This document shows, in pieces, positions 61,162 through 64,000 of a stretch of DNA of 64,000 nt. The notes below the pieces were generated by a model. That model searched no databases, was not told the DNA's origin, and saw only the letters and a list, made by a program, of their open reading frames with translations. A program made the translations under genes and the position numbers. Numbering within the stretch: the stretch's first letter is position 1; the number at the start of each line of letters is the position of its first letter. Source of the DNA: Streptomonospora wellingtoniae (GTDB taxonomy: Bacteria > Actinomycetota > Actinomycetes > Streptosporangiales > Streptosporangiaceae); contig NZ_JAVREK010000003.1 in NCBI RefSeq assembly GCF_031845375.1, positions 291,465-355,464 on the forward strand. The letters run 5' to 3'.

Positions 61162-63684
61162 ATGGCAACTCAGACCGCGCCCGCGCGGCAGAACCTCCCC
61201 GTTGAATCCGACAGCCTCATCGGCCGCGACCGCGATCTGAGCGAACTGCTCAGGCTGCTGGAAACCGATCGCGTGCTCACGCTCACCGGCGCAAGTGGGA
61301 TCGGCAAGACCCGGCTCGCCCTGCGCCTGGCCGCCCAGGCCACAGCGTCCTTCCGCGATGGCGTGTGGCTGGCGGCGCTCGCCGACGTCTCCACCCGCGC
61401 CGAGGTCGCCGCCCGGCTCTGCGGCGCGCTGGGCGTCATGGAGGAGGGCCGCCGCGATCCGCTGGAGACCGTCGGCGACGCGCTGCGCGGGCGCAGCCTG
61501 CTGCTGGTGTTCGACGGGATCGACGGTGTGGCCGACCACGTGGCCGAGATCGCCGGGGCGCTGGCAACCTCCTGCCCTTCGGTGTCGCTGCTGGTGACGG
61601 GGCGCGAACCGCTCCGCGTAGGACGCGAGACCGTGTGGCGGGTTCCTCCGCTGCCCGTCCGGGCCCCCGCCGACGGCGCCGAGCCCGCAGCCGACTGCGC
61701 GGTGCGGCTGTTCCTGGAGCGGGCGCGCGCCGCGGTCCCCGACTACGCCTCCTCCCCCGCGGAGCTGGCCGCCGTGAACCGCATCTGCCGCAGGGTGGAC
61801 GGTGTACCGCTGGCCGTGGAGCTGGCCGCCGCATGGGCGGGGCGCGTCGACGCCGCCGGCATCGACGCGGGACTGGCCGCGGCGCTTGAGGGCGCCGGAG
61901 CCGGCGCGGATCGCAACGGCGCGCCGCGCTCCCTGGTGCTCGACGCGGTGGTGGGTTGGAGCCACTCGCTGCTGAGCATGCCCGAGCGCGTCCTGCTGCG
62001 CCGACTCTCGGTCTTTCCGAACTGGTGCCTGGAGCTGGCCGAGAGCGTCTGCGCCGAGGAGCCGCTGCTGGCCGAGAACGACGTGCTCGACCTCCTCTCG
62101 GCGCTGCTTGACCGCTCACTGATCACGCTGACCGGCGAGCACCTGAACCGGGTGCGCTACCGGCTGCCCGCTCCCGTGCGCGAGCATGCCCGCGAGCGGC
62201 TGGCCGAGGCGGGTGAGGACGAGCGCATTCGCGCCCGCCACACGTCCCGCATGCTGGCGGTCGCCGAGGACCTCGGCCGCATCGCGCAGTCGAGCCGGGC
62301 GATGCCGTGGCGGGAGCGGTTCGCCTACTGGGACCGGGCGGCCTCGGAGTACGACAACATCCGTGCCGCCCTGCACTGGTCGGTGCGCAACGGCCGGGTG
62401 CGCGACGGGCTGCGGCTGTGCGCCGGGATGCGGCCGCTGTGGTTCACCTCCTGCCAGTTCGCCGAGGGCGAGGAGTGGTACGCGGCGTTCCTGTCGGCGG
62501 CAGAGGCGGATCCGGACGGGCCGGCGGCCGGCGCCGAGCCGGAGGACGGCGGCCCGGCCGTCGGCGCGCTGCGCGGCCGAGTCCTGGTCTACCTGGCCGA
62601 GCTCGCCTGGCCGCGGAAGCGATTCGACGAGACCGCCGCGATGGCGCGCGCCGGTGCGGACCTCTGCCGCGCGGCGGAGGACTGGACCACGGCCTGCTTG
62701 GCTGAGAACCTCCTCGCGCTGATCGCCGGCGTCCGCGGCGACGCCGGGGCCGCCCGCCGGCACGTGGCCGGCGTGCTGGAGCTGGCACGCTCCACGGGCG
62801 ACCTGTGGAACGAGGCCTTCGCGCTCAACTTGCAGGGGTCGATGGCGGCTCGCGACGGCTCCTTCGCCGAGGCCGACACGCGGTTCAACACCTCGCTGAT
62901 GATCATGCGCGGCATGGACCACCGCTGGGGTGTGGGCTCCACGCTGATGGCCCACGGCGCGGCCGCCGAAGCGCACGGCGATGTGCAGACCGCCGACCGC
63001 TGCTACCGCGAGGCGATGGACATCCACCGCACCATCGGCGCCGCGGCTGAGCTGGCGGCGTGCCTCGCTGGCGTCGGCCGCGTCGCCCGTCGGTTGGGGT
63101 CGGTCACCCAGGCCTGCGACTACCTCGGCGAGAGCCTGCATCTCTGCCACACCACCGGCCAGCGCGGCGGGCTGGCCGAGACGCTGGCCTCGATCGCCGG
63201 CGTGGCCGACCAGCAGGGGATGCGCGAGGAGGCGGCCCGGTGCGCGGGCGCGGCCTCGGCGCTGCTGGAGTCCAGCGGCTGGTCCGGCTTCGGCTCGCCG
63301 CGCTTCCCGCTGGCGGTCGACGTCACGGGGATCGACTGCGGAGGGGAGCTCCGCTCTTCATGGGAGGAGGGCCGCCGACTCGGTGTCGAGGACGCGGTGG
63401 ACCTGGCCGCCGGAATCGCCGACTCCGGGCGCCTGCCCCGGCCCCGCCCGGCGCCCGCCCCGCTCTCCGCACCGCCGAAGAAGGCCCTGACCCGCCGCGA
63501 GCGCGAGATCGCCCGGCTCGTCGGCGAGGAGTGCAGCAACCGCACCATCTCCGAGCGGCTGGTCATCGCGCCGGCCACCGTCGCGCGCCACCTGGCCAAC
63601 ATCAACCGCAAGATGGGCTTCAACTCGCGCACGCAGATCGCCCAGTGGGTCACTCGGCATTCGGGCCGCACCGACCGCGGCTGA
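61162..63684 (+). CDS. LuxR-family ATPase regulator, second of a tandem pair
   Basis: About 840 residues with the same architecture as the gene upstream: SLIGRDRDLSELLRLLETDR, P-loop LTGASGIGKTRLALRL, LLVTGREPLRVGRETVWRVP, a helical repeat middle, and LuxR motif LTRREREIARLVGEECSNRT, then APATVARHLANINRKM. The two clearly arose by duplication but have diverged across the middle, where effector binding would be expected. I choose the ATG at 61162 (AAGGCC upstream) to match the paralogue. A GTG at 61123 is in frame and possible. Confidence 0.9.
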   Translation: MATQTAPARQNLPVESDSLIGRDRDLSELLRLLETDRVLTLTGASGIGKTRLALRLAAQATASFRDGVWLAALADVSTRAEVAARLCGALGVMEEGRRDPLETVGDALRGRSLLLVFDGIDGVADHVAEIAGALATSCPSVSLLVTGREPLRVGRETVWRVPPLPVRAPADGAEPAADCAVRLFLERARAAVPDYASSPAELAAVNRICRRVDGVPLAVELAAAWAGRVDAAGIDAGLAAALEGAGAGADRNGAPRSLVLDAVVGWSHSLLSMPERVLLRRLSVFPNWCLELAESVCAEEPLLAENDVLDLLSALLDRSLITLTGEHLNRVRYRLPAPVREHARERLAEAGEDERIRARHTSRMLAVAEDLGRIAQSSRAMPWRERFAYWDRAASEYDNIRAALHWSVRNGRVRDGLRLCAGMRPLWFTSCQFAEGEEWYAAFLSAAEADPDGPAAGAEPEDGGPAVGALRGRVLVYLAELAWPRKRFDETAAMARAGADLCRAAEDWTTACLAENLLALIAGVRGDAGAARRHVAGVLELARSTGDLWNEAFALNLQGSMAARDGSFAEADTRFNTSLMIMRGMDHRWGVGSTLMAHGAAAEAHGDVQTADRCYREAMDIHRTIGAAAELAACLAGVGRVARRLGSVTQACDYLGESLHLCHTTGQRGGLAETLASIAGVADQQGMREEAARCAGAASALLESSGWSGFGSPRFPLAVDVTGIDCGGELRSSWEEGRRLGVEDAVDLAAGIADSGRLPRPRPAPAPLSAPPKKALTRREREIARLVGEECSNRTISERLVIAPATVARHLANINRKMGFNSRTQIAQWVTRHSGRTDRG

Positions 63685-63726
63685 CCAGGACCGCCGCTCC
63701 TACATCCGGAAAACCGGAAACTACAT

Positions 63727-63759
63727 ATGCACGTGCACACGTTTATGCATGTGCAAACG
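63727..63759 (+). repeat. Direct-repeat operator-like element
   Basis: ATGCACGTGCACACG (63727-63741) and ATGCATGTGCAAACG (63745-63759) are direct repeats, 18 bp apart. Each contains a dyad (TGCACGTGCA perfect, TGCATGTGCA nearly so). They lie just upstream of a TAGAGT -10-like hexamer (63773-63778) and overlap where the -35 would be. Confidence 0.6.
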
Positions 63760-63785
63760 CGCGGTAAAACGCTAGAGTCGGAGAC

Positions 63786-64000
63786 ATGGGATCGCGCCCA
63801 GGGCACAAAGCCCCTAGCGGGCGGTGCGGACGCGACTCCGAGCTCCCGGAGCTGCTCCGGGATGCCGCGCAGGCCGCGCCGGTGGCAGGCCCGACCAGAG
63901 CCCCGCTTCGTGCCGATCGGGGGCGATGGAGCGGGACACCGGCCGCGATCTCCGCGGCGACGCTGGAACCGTGCGGTGTCGTGGGCGCGCAGAGGGGAGG
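63786..64000 (+). CDS. Possible leaderless gene, partial at the right edge
   Basis: An ATG lies 7 bases after TAGAGT, the distance expected for a leaderless transcript. The frame stays open for 71 codons to the window end. The translation starts MGSRPGHKAPSGRCGRDSEL and has no recognisable domain. Evidence is promoter geometry plus open frame only; GC-rich DNA often gives such frames by chance. There is no ribosome site. Confidence 0.3.
   Translation, partial: MGSRPGHKAPSGRCGRDSELPELLRDAAQAAPVAGPTRAPLRADRGRWSGTPAAISAATLEPCGVVGAQRG

Overview
The window is very GC-rich DNA with actinobacterial gene style: many GTG and TTG starts, short translational overlaps, an ylxR-containing nusA-infB cluster, a SecA2-type accessory ATPase, a CvnD-type GTPase and LuxR/AfsR-like ATPase regulators. 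Overall it suggests Actinomycetota. A Nocardiopsidaceae-like genus (Nocardiopsis, Streptomonospora, Thermobifida) is my guess from family resemblance, not a search result.

Layout. 1-7.5 kb: end of an unknown gene, a palindromic repeat, a membrane protein, an MFS exporter/ArsR metal-sensor operon with a candidate operator, two VOC proteins, a BCCT betaine transporter (apparent AUC start) and an Hsp20. 7.5-23.6 kb: the conserved translation/RNA block on the minus strand: proS, rimP, nusA, ylxR, infB, DUF503, rbfA, truB, ribF, rpsO, pnp and an M16 protease, interrupted by a plus-strand lipoprotein/DUF4439 pair. 24-32.5 kb: a spermidine-synthase-like protein, an EamA transporter, a two-component system, a divergent cytochrome bd (cydAB), a 37-residue metallothionein-like gene and a Cys-rich small protein. 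32.6-33.5 kb: a Dabb protein and a small beta-rich protein.

33.8-56.8 kb is the most interesting part. Three transcription units look like one pathway split apart. Unit 1 (minus): hyuA, hyuB, carbamate kinase, barbiturase. Unit 2 (minus): a uracil-type NCS2 permease and a form-II molybdenum hydroxylase (medium, small, large subunits) with CoxG. Unit 3 (plus): DUF2877, FdrA and DUF1116, homologues of the three E. coli oxamate carbamoyltransferase components (AllH, AllF, AllG), next to a divergent PucR regulator. I propose: import of uracil, oxidation to barbiturate, ring opening to ureidomalonate, phosphorolysis to malonamate plus carbamoyl phosphate, and ATP recovery by carbamate kinase. Ureidomalonate is the one-carbon homologue of oxalurate, the known AllFGH-pathway intermediate. 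A shared motif, TTGGCAGATMTYGCC, lies upstream of units 1 and 2, with a weaker match upstream of unit 3. SecA2, CvnD and a secreted AA10 LPMO are interspersed.

57-64 kb: a histidyl-tRNA synthetase, two tandem paralogous LuxR-type ATPase regulators, and a possible leaderless gene behind a direct-repeat operator at the right edge.

Three intergenic hairpin elements (about 65-71 bp, at 158, 32566 and 40070) share sequence and show compensatory stem changes. No tRNA, rRNA, CRISPR array, transposase or prophage gene was recognised.
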